DNA of 64,000 nucleotides from Plectranthus barbatus (GCA_026898455.1 JAPKLW010000047.1:431871-495870); one strand, 5' to 3'; counted from the stretch's first letter, positions 1 to 11,803 are shown. Program-made: numbers and translations. Notes: generated by a model not told the origin, from the sequence alone.

Positions 1-194
1 TTTTCATTAGCAAGTATTACAATTTTCAAAACAACCAAAACTTTTTAATTGTTTTTCCTAACCAGTATTTTAAGAACGTCTGATTTAGTATTTAGGATTT
101 TTCGTTGCTTCATTCCCCTGGATCGATAACCTTAGGGTTTACAAATTTATTTGCCACTATTTCTATAATTAATCTGTAGAAATTACAGTGATCA
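1..194 (+). repeat. 3' end of a gypsy-type LTR, cut by the window edge
   Basis: This stretch matches the last 190 or so bases of the solo LTR at 33026-34482, including the run through GCTTCATTCCCCTGGATCGA and the final ACAGTGATCA at 185-194. No primer-binding site follows, so it is probably the end of another solo LTR or a 3' LTR. Its beginning lies outside the window. Confidence 0.8.
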
Positions 195-1509
195 TATATA
201 TGACAAAATAAACTAGAAATCTAAATCAACTACGAATAATAAATCTATCTATATCCTATCAAATAAATCTAAAACAAGATATATCTAAAACTAAATATAT
301 CTCTAAACTAAAGATATCTAAAAACTAAAGATATCTATAAACCAAAGATATCTAAACATATCTTAGAAGGATAAATATGAGATTATCTAACATGTGATTC
401 AGCTGCATGTCAATGAGCGTTTCTCAGATGATGGATATTTCTTTGATTTATTGTGAGATAGAGTTTTTTTACTCAATGATTTATGACTATCAGAGGTTCT
501 GATGTTCAGAAGTGTGGCTCGTGATTTGTAAAGGTTAAAGTTCATGTTTTAAAGTTATTTCCTCTTCCCAGAAGAAGGCTATCTATAATGTCCAATCGGA
601 ATATATCTGTTGGATATATGCATATCATTCTATGCACAACAAGTATCTGTTTTTCCTTTTCCTGTCAACTTCCCAGCTTTCCTGTGAAGTGATGTCTGAA
701 TATTCCTTATATCTAATGAACAATACACTAGTTGGACAAATTTTCCAACCTAGTATACCTGCTTAGGTAAGCTTTATTCGAACCTCTCCTAGACAACTAT
801 GAATCTTCCTCAATTGTTTTCCTGACAATTGAAAGCTTGCATCTCTCCAAACAATCGTCAATTGAATTCTCATATCAGGTACCCTGTTCTATTTTCAATT
901 GGTTCCATCTTCAGTTGAATGTTGATCCTTCTTCTTATGTCTATAACTTCAATTACCTAGTTCAATTTCCTAAGCTCTAACTGACTAAAACTAACTAATC
1001 TAGACTAAGAAATGATGAACTTCTATACAATTAATAGTTAATGAAAGTTTTTGACATATCATCAAGACTACATGATTCCTAATGATTTCTTCCTTTTTAA
1101 TAATGCAAACCCTTAAAAGAAGAGGAATGTATTACAATCATTAGTTGTCTCGAAAGAGAATCAACTGGAACTTTCTTTCTGCAAGTTCTTTCTTCCAAAA
1201 TATTTGACGTTTAACATACGTGTGGAAATTTGAAAGATAGTTACTGATGATTGGTTGCATATCAATGCAATCCAACTCAGGTTACAAAATCGTTAAACTC
1301 TTTAAGACAAAGAGAGATCTTATCATTCAAAAAGAGTAATAACAAGTTCAATATAAAGATCATAGTACAATTACATCCACATAAGCAACTGCCTATACTA
1401 CTCTATCTATTACATCTGAATTGACTAATATTTCTATTTGATTCTCCTTCTGAGAACTTTGACTTGCTCTCTTGTCTTGGGTTGGCGCGTTCCTTCTCAG
1501 CTATCGCTC
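195..1509. other. AT-rich non-coding stretch
   Basis: No open frame or recognisable domain is visible. It holds a short degenerate tandem array (271-363). It is probably decayed internal sequence of an old retroelement, given the gypsy LTR end before it and the gypsy integrase remnant after it, but that is an inference from position only. Confidence 0.4.
271..363. repeat. degenerate 16-17 bp tandem repeat
   Basis: About six imperfect units of the form AACTAAAGATATCT with one to three extra A residues follow each other directly. The units differ by single substitutions. Confidence 0.65.
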
Positions 1510-1640
1510 TATTTCCTCCAATTCTTCCAAATATTGGGTTAACCTCTTATCCTTGGTTGGGAGTTCCCCTATTTCTTGAGAGAACTCTTCTTCCCAATGC
1601 TCATCTTCAAATAAGACTTCCAATTTAGTTGCATCGTGGT
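1510..1640 (-). pseudogene. short acidic coding-like remnant
   Basis: On the minus strand about 43 codons are open and read like a real acidic, helix-prone protein. It starts near DATKLEVLFEDEHWEEEF and ends in LEELEEIER followed by a stop. Coding-like sequence continues past the stop for some 20 codons. I do not recognise the family. It lies opposite in strand to the gypsy integrase remnant just downstream, so it could be an antisense ORF of the same old element or an unrelated fragment. It is too short to be sure it was ever translated. Confidence 0.3.
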
Positions 1641-1745
1641 AAGAACATAGTTTTCTCTAACCATGTACTTCCTACCTCAAGTACGGAGGAATAGTATCTC
1701 TTCTTAGATTATAGAGAAAATAAACTAAAGTGACACAAGTGTGTG

Positions 1746-2060
1746 GAGCTTTTAGATGGAAAAAGAAGCAGGGTTGCAGTGAGAATGACAAGGCACAAAC
1801 ATAAGGTAAATTAACATTATAATAGGTCTATTTATGTTCGAGAGCTGAAGCAAGGAGATTGGGTGCTACGAAGAGTCTTCCAGAATACTCAAAAGTTAAA
1901 TGCCGGATAGCTCGTGCCAACTTAGGGAGGACCATACATCATTGATCAAGTTGTAGGAAATGGAGCATATGGCTTTCGAACTATAGAAATAAAGTTAGTT
2001 ACGAACTAATGGAATATCAAGTATTTAAAAAAATATTATTTTTGAATAAGTAGAACATTG
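1746..2060 (+). pseudogene. pol: Ty3/gypsy integrase C-terminal remnant
   Basis: Plus-strand translation gives a decayed but recognisable stretch around YVRELKQGDWVLRRVFQNT. It is preceded by a basic segment (LLDGKRSRVAVRMTRHKHKV) and followed by sequence in which LGRTI and VGNGAYGF-like words survive in shifted frames. Plant gypsy elements of the Tat/Athila type have exactly this GDWVLRRVFQNT block near the integrase C-terminus, just before the end of pol. Stops and frame changes interrupt it. Element D inserted about 85 bp further on (duplication CCCTT), and the sequence beyond D at 15824 may be its continuation. The family call is from memory of the motif. Confidence 0.65.
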
Positions 2061-2149
2061 TGTTTAAAATGCCTTCGACATACCTTCCGGTAGTAGTTAT
2101 GAGTTTTATTAAGTCATTTCAATGACATGCATTAAAAAGATAAACCCTT

Positions 2150-3660
2150 TGTTGATCCCAGATAAGAGTACGTATAATGTGCAGCAGAAGCATAATAACA
2201 GTTATTTGCACTCTTAACGTGGGTAGTTCAAGTTCAATTTAGAACTCAGTTTTTAAACAACAGTTTTAAAAATGATAGTTTGTGTTAGCCAGCAGTTTAG
2301 GTAACCAGTTTACATTTGTATGCAGTCAATAGTTATACACTTCAACACTTCCAGAGAACTGTTAAACGTTTCAAAACACAATTGAAAACTGTAAATGATG
2401 CAGGATATTTATAGTGGTTCGGAGCCTTAAGTCCTACGTCCACTCTTCGAAAATTAATCCGGTAATTCACTAAGTAATGAAGATACAATCCTCGCGATCT
2501 ATAGCCAAATACTATAGAGACCACCGTCCACAGAAGATTGGATCACTCGCCCAGACTGATGTTCTTCACTCCTTCTTCAGTTCCTCGAAGCCAGGTAGCA
2601 CCTTGAAGTCTCCTCAGAACTGGGAGTCGTCAGAAATGGATTGAGGACAAACCTCCCTTCTCCTTCTCCGGTGGGTGGATGGTTGAGTTCTTCCCAGAAC
2701 GTATGCTGGTTGGCAGTTGCCCGTGAGAACCTTCTTCTCATTAGAGAGTTAGGATGTTGTGTTCTTACTTAAAAAGTAAGAACACTAAGAGAGTAGATTA
2801 AGTCGAAAGAATTAATCCTCGTGTACACAAGGTTATACGGTGAATCTCTGAAGATTCCGTAAGCAATAATGCCTCGTGTTCAATAAATGAACCACGAAGT
2901 TAATGCTTTCTTGCTTGAGAGTTTTTAATGCTTTGAGCTTTAAATTCGGCAGAGTGATGGCAAGGTTTTTAAGTGCTCAATTCTATTTGTTTGTCTCTGA
3001 TCCTCTTGCTATTTATAGTTGGAGATTTGAAAATAGTTGGTAGAGACATTTCGAAGGATGTCGAATCAGTGTCCATCCTTCTCTGTAAAGTAGACCTGCT
3101 CCTCTGCCTTTTCTGAATCACTGCCATGCTTTTTGCAGGGGCAATTTGTACTTGTTGTGTCAGACGCTGAACAACGTTGTACTCCAGTCATAACTGAGTG
3201 TATCCTCGTCTCTTATTATTAACTCTTTAATGCTCTTTTATAACTGGTCGGCATCTTGTTTTTCACGTGTTTCTTTGACGTAAAACTGTCCTGGTCTGAA
3301 ATTGTGAGCGCCTCTCGACAATTTCTTTATGAAAACTGTGTCCACAGTTTTCTTTGCTATACGATCATTGACAGTTGAAAACCTGTCTGCACAGTTTTTC
3401 GGGTCCGTTACTCTGCACAATTTTCCTCGTCCATTATCTTTAACAGTTTTTTCGTTTGGACGACTTCCACTTCAAAAACTGTTCCATAGTTTTTGACAGT
3501 TTTCTTCTCCTAGACTATTACAACTCGATCATCATATACAAGGATTACATGAGGTAATAACTTTAAGGCCTAGACTTTGGTATATTGTTTTGACACATCA
3601 AAACATCAATTTAAAGGAGGGATTTCTACATCCATACCCAACAATTATCCATACCTAAAA
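2150..3660 (-). repeat. 3' LTR of element D
   Basis: 1511 bp, nearly colinear with 14310-15818. On the plus strand it begins TGTTGATCCC and ends CCATACCTAAAA, where the terminal CA has become AA. It has a TATA-like TATTTATA at 3010-3017 (TATAAATA on the element strand). ACAGTTTT and its complement AAAACTGT recur many times between 3250 and 3520. Confidence 0.9.
3010..3017 (-). promoter_or_regulatory. TATA box in D 3' LTR
   Basis: TATAAATA on the minus strand, at the same LTR position as the copy at 15196-15203 in the 5' LTR. The sequence shows only the motif; promoter activity is inferred. Confidence 0.5.
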
Positions 3661-3674
3661 ATTTCCCCCTTTTT
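3661..3674 (-). other. polypurine tract of D
   Basis: AAAAAGGGGGAAAT on the minus strand directly abuts the 3' LTR. This is the expected site for plus-strand DNA priming. Confidence 0.85.
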
Positions 3675-4426
3675 GATGTTGTCAAAACCATACCTTCTAA
3701 GTCAGAAAGAAGATGCAGTTGCTCTGAGTTTACAAAGTTTGAAAATGTAACACTACTCAGAACTGTACTTCTTCTGTACTCGACCTACTCTAACTGATCA
3801 TCCCCTTGAATGGGAGAGATATTTTTCGATTAACATTAATCAGTTTAGAGCGATAGAAATACTGATCACACTGGAATATGTGAATTCAGCTAAATATAAA
3901 GGTAAGAGACAATGAGCAGTTATCTTCAAACCAACAGTTTTAGACCTTTCGTTATATGTGATCGTTACAGGTACATGAAAAGCTAAAAACTGCAGTAAAG
4001 GAAGATACAAAACAGTTCAGAACAGACCAGTTACGCCTGAGATTTGTCCTTGTCCTTGTCCTTGTTTGAAGAGTATGCGTCTTTTGGTTTTGAAGTAGCA
4101 GCAGAGGTCGAGGGTCCAGCTTGCATGGCAACGCTCTATACTATGTCCATCATAAATTTGATCTCCTGGTCTCTGGCTTGCTGCATTCGCTCCATTTGCA
4201 ATCTGATCTGCTCATTTTACCTCTCCATCAACTACAACTGTAGCTTCACTTGTTCATTTCTCCTCTCTTCCCCCTTTTTGACAAAATTAAAAATTGTAAG
4301 GATCTGCTGATTCATCTCATATCTCATAATATCAGGGGTTAGATGAGGTGCAACCACAGAGATGGGGTCGGGAGACAATGGTCTTTCAGATGCGACTAGT
4401 GCTCTAGAGTCTCCACCGGTTTGGCT

Positions 4427-6642
4427 CTAAGATGTAGCAGTATACAGCTTCAATTGATGATTAGCTCTGCTGGTTACTTCCTCTTCCTCTTTTTGGTTTG
4501 CTGTTGCTGCTGCTGCCTCATTTCTCTCCTTCTCGGCAGCGGTCTCTTCTTCACTTCTTTTGCTTTCAGCAGCTGCTTCTTCTTCTTCTTTCCTTCTCAG
4601 TTCAGCTGCTGCTTCTTCTTCTTGCTTTCTTTTTAGCTCAGTAGCTTCCTCTTCTGCTTGTTTCTTTTGTTCTGCCTCAAGTCTTTGTTGCTCAGCTTCG
4701 CGTTCTAACCTTTGGATCTCTTCCTCTTCTTCGCGAATTTTCTGAGCTTTCTTGACAGAATACTCTTCAGCAGATTTGATTTGGAATAACAGCTGAAACT
4801 GTTGTTTGAGAAGCAATTTCAACTGTCATTTACAAACGAGCTCGACAGCTTTCTCGGCAGATTCTGCAAGAGTTAACACGAGAGAGTATGATTGCTTGAG
4901 CCAGGGCTTCTTCATCTTCTTTTCATCTTTGTTTTTTTAACTCCACTTCTTCCTCTCTTTCAAGCTGGGAGAGACGTGTCCGAACATTTGCTCTTTTTCA
5001 TTTAGTTTTTGTCGCTGTACATTTAGTTGCTCAAGAGCGGCAAGATACTCAGTGATTTTTCTTTGAATGCTCTACAGTCTTGATTCTTCTTTGTTTGTGG
5101 TAGTCTCCTTCGGGAAGTCGCTTTGATCATTTCCTCCTGAATTCAAAAAGGGAATGTTATCTTGTTCTGCTTCTTTAGTTGGCTCTTCTTTCTCATCGGA
5201 ATCTTCAGAGGCGGTCTTGCCATCCTCTGGTTGTTCTGGTCTTTGAGATGTTGTTTTCTCAGAATCAAATGATGAGGTGCATATCATCTCTTCAAGATTT
5301 ACTTGCTCATTAGTTGTGTAGATTCCAAGATCCTCAAGCTGACGACGTTTGACAGTGTTAGTGGATATGAATTCTGAGTTCAGAACTGTCTCCTGTGGTC
5401 TGGAGGATTGACCAGCTCCTTCAAGTGTAGCATCGAATTGCAATTTCTTTGCAACTGTCCTTATTGATATCTCTTATTTCCTCTTCTTACTTTGAGGTCC
5501 TTTCATGTCAGTTTGTTTACCTTTCATAGCTCGCTATGAACCTTCTCCCAGGTTTGTATCTATTTGTTTCCTCTTATTCTTCTTTCTCCTCTTCTCATGT
5601 TGTTGAGCTGAGGTGCCAGTTTTCTTAGGTTTCTCGGAACCCTCGAAAGCTCTAACTTGCAGAATGGCAGTGAGACTAATCGTCTCAACATCTACTTCCT
5701 TGTCGTCAAAACTATCATGTCCTCCCTCATCATCATTGATTCCACCGTCGTCTCCATCATCTCTTTGAATTGAACGATACACTGGATCCTTCGGTGGAAT
5801 GAAATCGGACGGTATAAGGTCTTCCCGTTCCTCACGAAGACCTAGAATACTTTCAAGAAGGTAGCTACCTTCAAAGAAAAACTGACACTTGAAGAAAACT
5901 TGCCATCTTTTATGATGCCCTTTTTTTCTTCGCATATTCTAGCAATCGTCCAAAAATATATTCTGCCCAGTTTCCTCCAGGGCAGTCATCAAGGACCATC
6001 ATCAAGGCGTGTTTGGGATTGCTTAACTCAGACAAGGATCCAATGCCACAATAGATCATTTTCAGTGCGATCTCACTGAGTGACTTATAGAATGTGTTCA
6101 GTTCAGATACCTTGGTGGCAGCTCTGAACTTTTCTTTAATCTCTGGTTTCTTCCACTTCACCCAATGATTCTTCTTGCCTCCTTGTTATCATGGAGATAA
6201 CTGGCGATGTGGACCCCTGTCTTGGGTAGATGAAGATGTTGGGCGACAAGATCAGGATCAACCTTTATATCCTACGTTGCCACTTTTGTCTTGAAGAACC
6301 GGTTATCTTTATCAATTATCGCATGTTCGTAGAATTTGACAACGCGATGTGGATTGAATCTCCGGGGAGAAGCGGTCAAGAACTGCATCAGGTTCTCCTT
6401 TATGAGCTTCTTGGCGAGCTCTGTAGCAATCGCCTCGTCTGACGAGATTGAGGCAAAATTCCTCCAATTCAAGATTTTCTCCTTTGCGACTTGTGATGCC
6501 CGGAGCTGTTTCTTGGTGTGGCTGTAAGTGTCAACGATTTGAAATAAATCATCTTGTGAGGTCTCTTTTGTGACTATGAACGACTCAGGGTTATCGGAGG
6601 TGTTGTGCTTTGAATTTGAGTCTTCTCTTTCGGCATGTTTGG
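4427..6642 (-). pseudogene. sense extra ORF of D, env-like/'plant transposon protein' type, broken
   Basis: Downstream of pol and on the same strand lies a long decayed ORF. Its N-terminal part (6642-6180) contains SPRRFNPHRVVKFYEHAI and a VDPDLVAQHLHLP block. The middle (6161-5910) has a helical segment ending GGNWAEYIFGRLLEYA. Then come an acidic linker (5770-5690) and a basic patch. The C-terminal half (5443-4427) is rich in Glu and Lys and ends in a strongly coiled-coil-like tract with three 12-residue repeats. At least two frameshifts (near 6170 and 5930) and several stops break it. The first part resembles the domain usually labelled 'putative plant transposon protein', found in extra ORFs of large plant retrotransposons. 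Any role, including envelope function, is unproven. The tandem Glu-rich tail could also be a filament or nucleic-acid scaffold. Confidence 0.6.
4532..4639 (-). repeat. three 36-nt coding repeats (12-residue units)
   Basis: Within the coiled-coil tail of the sense extra ORF, the units ELKRKQEEEAAA, ELRRKEEEEAAA and ESKRSEEETAAE follow each other without spacer. They are 36-nt tandem copies, and the protein periodicity suits a charged helix. Confidence 0.75.
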
Positions 6643-6649
6643 GACATGT

Positions 6650-7496
6650 AATGTAGATGATTTAGAAGAGTTGGAGTAGAAACCTTGAGATTTCTAAAGA
6701 GTGACTTGCAGAGAGTCGGGTGTATGAGTGAGAATGTCAAAGACGACGACAAAAAGGGTTTAAGAGATTTTGGTGATCAATCTTCAAACAAAATCATAGG
6801 TTGAGATTAAAAACCCCTTTTTGCGTTGGACGACTGAGATAGATGCTGATGTAGGCGACTGTTCACATCTTCTGGCACGCCGTTCAGGAGCGCATGGGAA
6901 GGTCGACGTGGCTCCGAGTAATACGCTTTTGAGTTGTCTGCATTTAATGTGACGTGTAGCCGAAGACTTCGTCGAATTCGAAAATTCGCGCCTGACTAAG
7001 GCAGTTTTCTCCATCCCACGTCTTCATAAAACTGCTTACGACAGTTCAGCAATGTCCTTATCGAAAGACTGAGCAGCTGTATCTCTTTGTTGCTAGTTAG
7101 AAACTGTCTTTTCTTTTGATAGATAAAACTGTGGCGTTGACAGTTTCTTTGTGCAATTTCCAGTCAGTTTTTGAACTCCGTCCTTATATTTTAATGTGGA
7201 GTTTGGGAAGCGGTTATGGTTGTGGATTTGACCCCTTTACTGACTCTGAGCTTATAGCCTTCTGACCTAATGCCCATATATTCATTCAGGAGTGGTGCGA
7301 CGCTATAGTTGGCATTTAATTCTGACTCATCGGCTTTTGGCTCTAAGTTGCGAGGAGTCGCATCCTTCATTAAATTGATTTGCCACCTTTTCAATCGCCG
7401 CACAGAAATCTCCTATAAATACCTTTTTCACGAATCAATATATGTCATCTCATATTAGCATTTGCTTATTTACTCCATGCATTATCTTTAAAGGAA
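6650..7496. promoter_or_regulatory. spacer between two divergent extra ORFs of D
   Basis: About 850 bp separate the start region of the minus-strand ORF (near 6640) from the plus-strand ORF (7497). No coding frame here is convincing. It has several ACTGT/ACAGT words near 7020-7160 and a TATA box at 7414-7421. By position it could serve as a bidirectional promoter, which is inference. Confidence 0.4.
7414..7421 (+). promoter_or_regulatory. TATA box before the antisense ORF of D
   Basis: TATAAATA lies 76 bp upstream of the ATG at 7497. This leaves room for a start site about 30 bp downstream and a short leader. It is the best promoter-like signal outside the LTRs of D. Confidence 0.5.
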
Positions 7497-8225
7497 ATGA
7501 ATTCACCACCTAATATTATGAAAGAATTTGCGAGGATCTCCATCCAAAGGAACAAAATTTTGGATTTATGTGGGTTCCATCGACAAAACTGGAGAACTCC
7601 TGTCGTCTTTGATGAGGTGATGGAAAAACTGCGGGCCAACGGGCTTAAATCCTTTGTGATCAAGGATCCCCATTCCTTCCACAAGGATTTATTGAAGGTG
7701 CTTGCATACAATTCCACTGTCACACAGAGAGATCTACTTCAATCTTAATGGGGAGGATTTCCTTCTCTCTGCTGACTATCACGCTGTTGAATTCAGGCTT
7801 AGACGCAATGACATCTCGGTCATGGACTATCTCAAGGATGACACGATGCCTGAGCGGTCGGCGTGGCAGTGGAGATCGGGTACCATCCAACTGTGACTAG
7901 CGAGTTCCTCAGGCTGCGCTATAGAGCGACTTTTGACATTATTAACCAGATGGTGGTTTGCAACACCCTTCTGGATACAGACTTTTCGCCGCTAGTCTGG
8001 AAAGCAATGATGGCATTTGAGGACCAAGCTGAAGTAGACTGGGCAGCTTTCATCTTTGACCGCCTGATGATGGCCTTTCCGAATCTTCTTGAGGTCACCA
8101 TCCCATACGACATGGAGCTGAGCTGGCTCATTGAGAAGTGGGTCCCCCTCTTTACTGAAGTTAGGCCGAACCTGGTTGCCATCGACTACTACCCATCAAG
8201 ATGTATGTCCACCCGCTTGTTGTAG
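7497..8225 (+). pseudogene. antisense extra ORF of D, frameshifted
   Basis: This ORF runs opposite to the gag-pol of its host element and converges on the end of pol (8400). It starts at an ATG with a TATA box 76 bp upstream. Three segments read as one protein of about 243 residues if two frameshifts (near 7730 and 7862) are allowed. Segment one carries RNKILDLCGFHRQNW and SFHKDLLKVLAYN; segment two has NLNGEDFLLSADYHAVEF; segment three has PTVTSEFLRLRYRATFDI and VDWAAFIFDRLMMAF. The layout parallels the sense ORF of the same element (W-A-x-x-IF-x-RL in both), so the two look like distant relatives. AATGAATGAAAA at 8276-8287 could act as a polyadenylation signal. Antisense ORFs are known in some plant LTR retrotransposons; the function is unknown. 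Confidence 0.6.
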
Positions 8226-8399
8226 ATGTAGATTCCTTTTGTTTTGCTTGGACATTGTATTATCCTCTTTTTCTAATGAATGAAAATAGTTCTCCTTTTT
8301 ACTTTTACTGATAAGCAAACTGTCTTTATAATAAACTACAACTGACTTAATTAATAAGCCAAATAGTTTTGCACGCTCAGTTTAATAGAATTGCACCGA

Positions 8400-11300
8400 T
8401 CAGCAGTCATCTCTTTCTCTTGAGATTTCATCAAACTCTAGAATACCTAGTTTGATGCATAGCTCATTGAATCGAGCTTCAGGTAGCGGTTTCATGAAAA
8501 TGTCCGCTAACTGGTCCTCTGTCCTTATGTATTCCACCGAGATATCCTCTTTCTCAACATGATCTCTGATGAAATGATGATGAATATCAATGTGCTTCGT
8601 CCTGGAGTGTAGAACTGGATTCTTTGAGATCCAAATAGCATTGTTGTTGTCGCAATAAATAGGGACACATCCAGTTTCTATTCCATAATCCTTAAGCTGC
8701 TGCTTTATCCAAAACACTTGAGCACAACAGCTGGCAACTGCAACGTATTCAGCCTCAGTGGTTGATGTGGCCACTGAATGCTGCTTCTTGCTGAACCAAC
8801 TAATAAGTTTTTGACCTAGGAACTGACAAGTTACACTTGTGCTCTTTCTATTAATTCTGCAGCCTCCAAAATCTGAATCAGAGAATCCATTCAGCATGAT
8901 TCCATCAGTTTTGGGATAACAGATACCTAAAGATTTTGTGTTCTTAAGATATCTCACAATCCTCTTAGTTGCTTCCATGTGGGACTTTTTAGGATTTGCC
9001 TGGAATCGTGCATACACTCCCACAGCATAAGATATATCGGGTCTATTGGCAGTTAGATACAATAGAGATCCAATTATTCCTCTATAAGCAATCGGATCAA
9101 TAGGTTCTCCTTCTTTATCAAGAGTGATCTGAGAACTGGTGCTCATAGGAATCCTTAGAGACTTCGTCTTCTCCGGACAAAATTTGTTGATTAAGTCTTG
9201 AGTATACTTCTTCTGACTTATGAAAATCCCTTAGTCAGACTGATCAACTTCCAAACCAAGAAAATAGGTCATCATGCCCATCATACTCATTTGAAATTTA
9301 TTCTACATAAACTGGGCAAACTTCTCACATAGCTTGGTGTTTTTGCTTCCAAAGATAATGTCGTCTACATATGTTTGAACAAGCAGGATGTCCTCTCCAT
9401 CCTTTATCTTGAACAAGGTTCGGTCGATCGCACCCTTTTCAAATCCATTCTTGAGCAGAAACTGGGAGAGAGTTTCATACCATGCTCTAGGTGCTTGCTT
9501 CAAACTATACAAAGCTTTCCTTAGCTTGTAGACTTGGTTTCCTTGCTCGAAACATGGGGGCTGTTCGATGTAGACTTCTTCCTTTAATTCACAATTAAGT
9601 AAGGCACTATTCACATCCATTTGAAGAACTGTGAAGTTGTTATACGCTGCGTATGCCAAGAATAGATGAATAGTTTCCAGTCTGGCAACTGGTGCGAATG
9701 TCTCATCGAAGTCCATCCCTTCGCATTGTGTGTACCCCTTAGCAACCAATCTTGCTTTGTTTTGAACGATAGTACCGGTCTAATCTCTTTTATTCTTGAA
9801 GACCCACTTGGTACCGATCACGGACTGATGTGTAGGTCGATCCACTAGATACCACACATTGTTGCGATTGAACTCTCCTAGTCCTTCTTGCATCGCATTA
9901 ATCCAACCCGTTGATTGAAGAGATTCAGCAATCTTCATAGGTTCGATCCGAGATATGAAGCAAGACATCAAAGCAGTGACTTGTCTGGTTCGAACAGGAT
10001 TTCTAATATCATCCAGGATGGCTTCTATGGGATGATCTCTTAGCCAACTAGGCTTCTTCACAGGTAAGACTTCAGTGGGAGCAGCTGGAGTCTCAGAAAC
10101 TGCTGGAGGTTCCTCATGAGATGATTCACCTCTAAATTCTGGAACTGTTTCACCTCCATGTTCTGGAACTGTTCCATCTCCTTGTTCTGGAACTGCATTC
10201 TGAGCAGCAACTGGATTCTGGATTGCAGTTGGCTCGATAGTTGGACTTTCTTTCTCAGCGGCCTCAAGGTTGACTTCCTTGGTATCAGGTTGCTCTGCTT
10301 CCGAAACCGTTGCATTGGCTTCAGGAGGCTTCTCTTCACTTTGATCTTCTATTTTAATAAACTTTAAGACCTCAGCAATGACATTAGCATCATTGGCCCT
10401 CTCGACTACTTGGGGTTCAGCCGAGGCAACTGGAGTCTCAGAAACATCATTCATAGATCTAGTTAGAGGAACTGTTTGGTTATGATCAAGATCAGTTCTA
10501 GAGTAGCTTCATAAAAAACAACATGACATGTTATTTCCACAAGCTGGGTTGTCTTATTGAATACCCTATATCCCTTATATGAAGGATGTCCATACCCAAG
10601 GAACACCCCTTCATCAGCCTTAGGGCTGAAGGTATTCAATTTTTACTTTCCATTGTTATGAATATAACATGGAAAACCAAAAGCACTAAGATGAGCTATA
10701 GAAGGCTTACGACCATTGTAGATCTCATAGGGAGTCTTTTGCATCCGCGTGTTGAATGCACTTCGATTCTGCGTGTAGCATGCTATTATCAAGGCTTCTC
10801 CCCAAAATCTTTTTCCAAGGTCGGTCTCGGCCATCATGGTCCTCATTGCTTCTTTGAGTGTTCCATTCCTCCGTTCAGCAAGGCCATTCTGTTGAGGAGT
10901 TCTTGGAGTAGACTTCTCATTCCCGATTCCAATTTCAGCGCAAAAGTCCATGAGGGGTCCATTGCAAAACTCTGTTCCATTATCGGACCTTATCCTCTTA
11001 ACTGGCACCCCTTTGTCATTCTGAAGACAGGTAATCAATTCTAACAGCTGAATTTTGACTTCGTCTTTGGATTTGTGCAGTACCACCCACATATATCTTG
11101 AGTAGTCATCAACAACTACTAATGTATACTTTCTTCCTCCAATTGTGGGCAAAGTAATTGGACTAAACAAATCTATGTGGAGCAGTTCCAAGATCCGGTC
11201 CGTGCTTGCTGTAACTGGCCTATTCTTAAACGAGGCTCTTGTCTTTTTCCCGAGCTAGCAAGCTTTACAGACTCTTTCCTTTTGGAACTTCTTCTGTGGC

Positions 11301-11803
11301 AGCCCTTCAACTAGATTGTGCTTTGCCAGATATCTAATCGAGTTGAAGTTCAGGTTACTTAATCTTTTGTGCCACAACCAGTTTACTCCATCTGAGGAAC
11401 TGTGAGCCAGGAGGCAGGTTCCCTCTTCTCCACTGGACCAATCTACTACGTAAAGACCTTCTTTTCTGATTCCTCTGATCTTGGTCTCGTTGGTCAGCTC
11501 GTCTATGATGTGGCACTCTGATTTTTCAAAACTGACAACGTAGCCACTCTTGCTCAACTAGCTTATGCTAAGATGGTTGTTCTTCAGGTTGGTGACTAAG
11601 GACACGTTCTGAATGATGATTCCATTGTGCTCGACGCATCCTTTTCCAACTACTCTATCTTTGGCTTTGTTCCCAAAGGTCATAGATGGTCCTCTACTCA
11701 TCACAACATTTTTTAGAAGATCCATCTCTCCTGTCATGTGGGTTGAGCACCCGCTATCCAAGATCCATGATCTTGCTTTCTTCTGAGAACTTTGTCCCTG
11801 CAA
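8400..11803 (-). pseudogene. pol: D pol: protease, integrase, RT, RNase H (broken)
   Basis: Order on the minus strand: protease with the DSG active site (WILDSGCSTHMTG, near 11770); zinc-binding GAG-pre-integrase region (HKRLSNLNF, near 11380); integrase core with catalytic blocks LLHIDLFSP, RSDNGTEF and TPQQNGLAERRN (11191-10860); a variable Glu/Pro-rich linker (10454-10100); RT with YVDD at 9360-9371; and RNase H ending near 8400 (VATSTTEAEYVA, SRTKHIDIHHHFIRDHV). Stops occur near 11560, 11257, 10645, 9780, 9303 and 9206, and one frameshift lies between 10643 and 10454. These domains would carry out polyprotein cleavage, reverse transcription and integration. As it stands the frame cannot give a complete enzyme set. 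C has the same active-site contexts. Confidence 0.9.

Noticed and set aside
4421..4745. Plus-strand Cys/Phe/Ser-rich frames
   Set aside because: Mirror images of the Glu/Lys-rich coiled coil on the minus strand.
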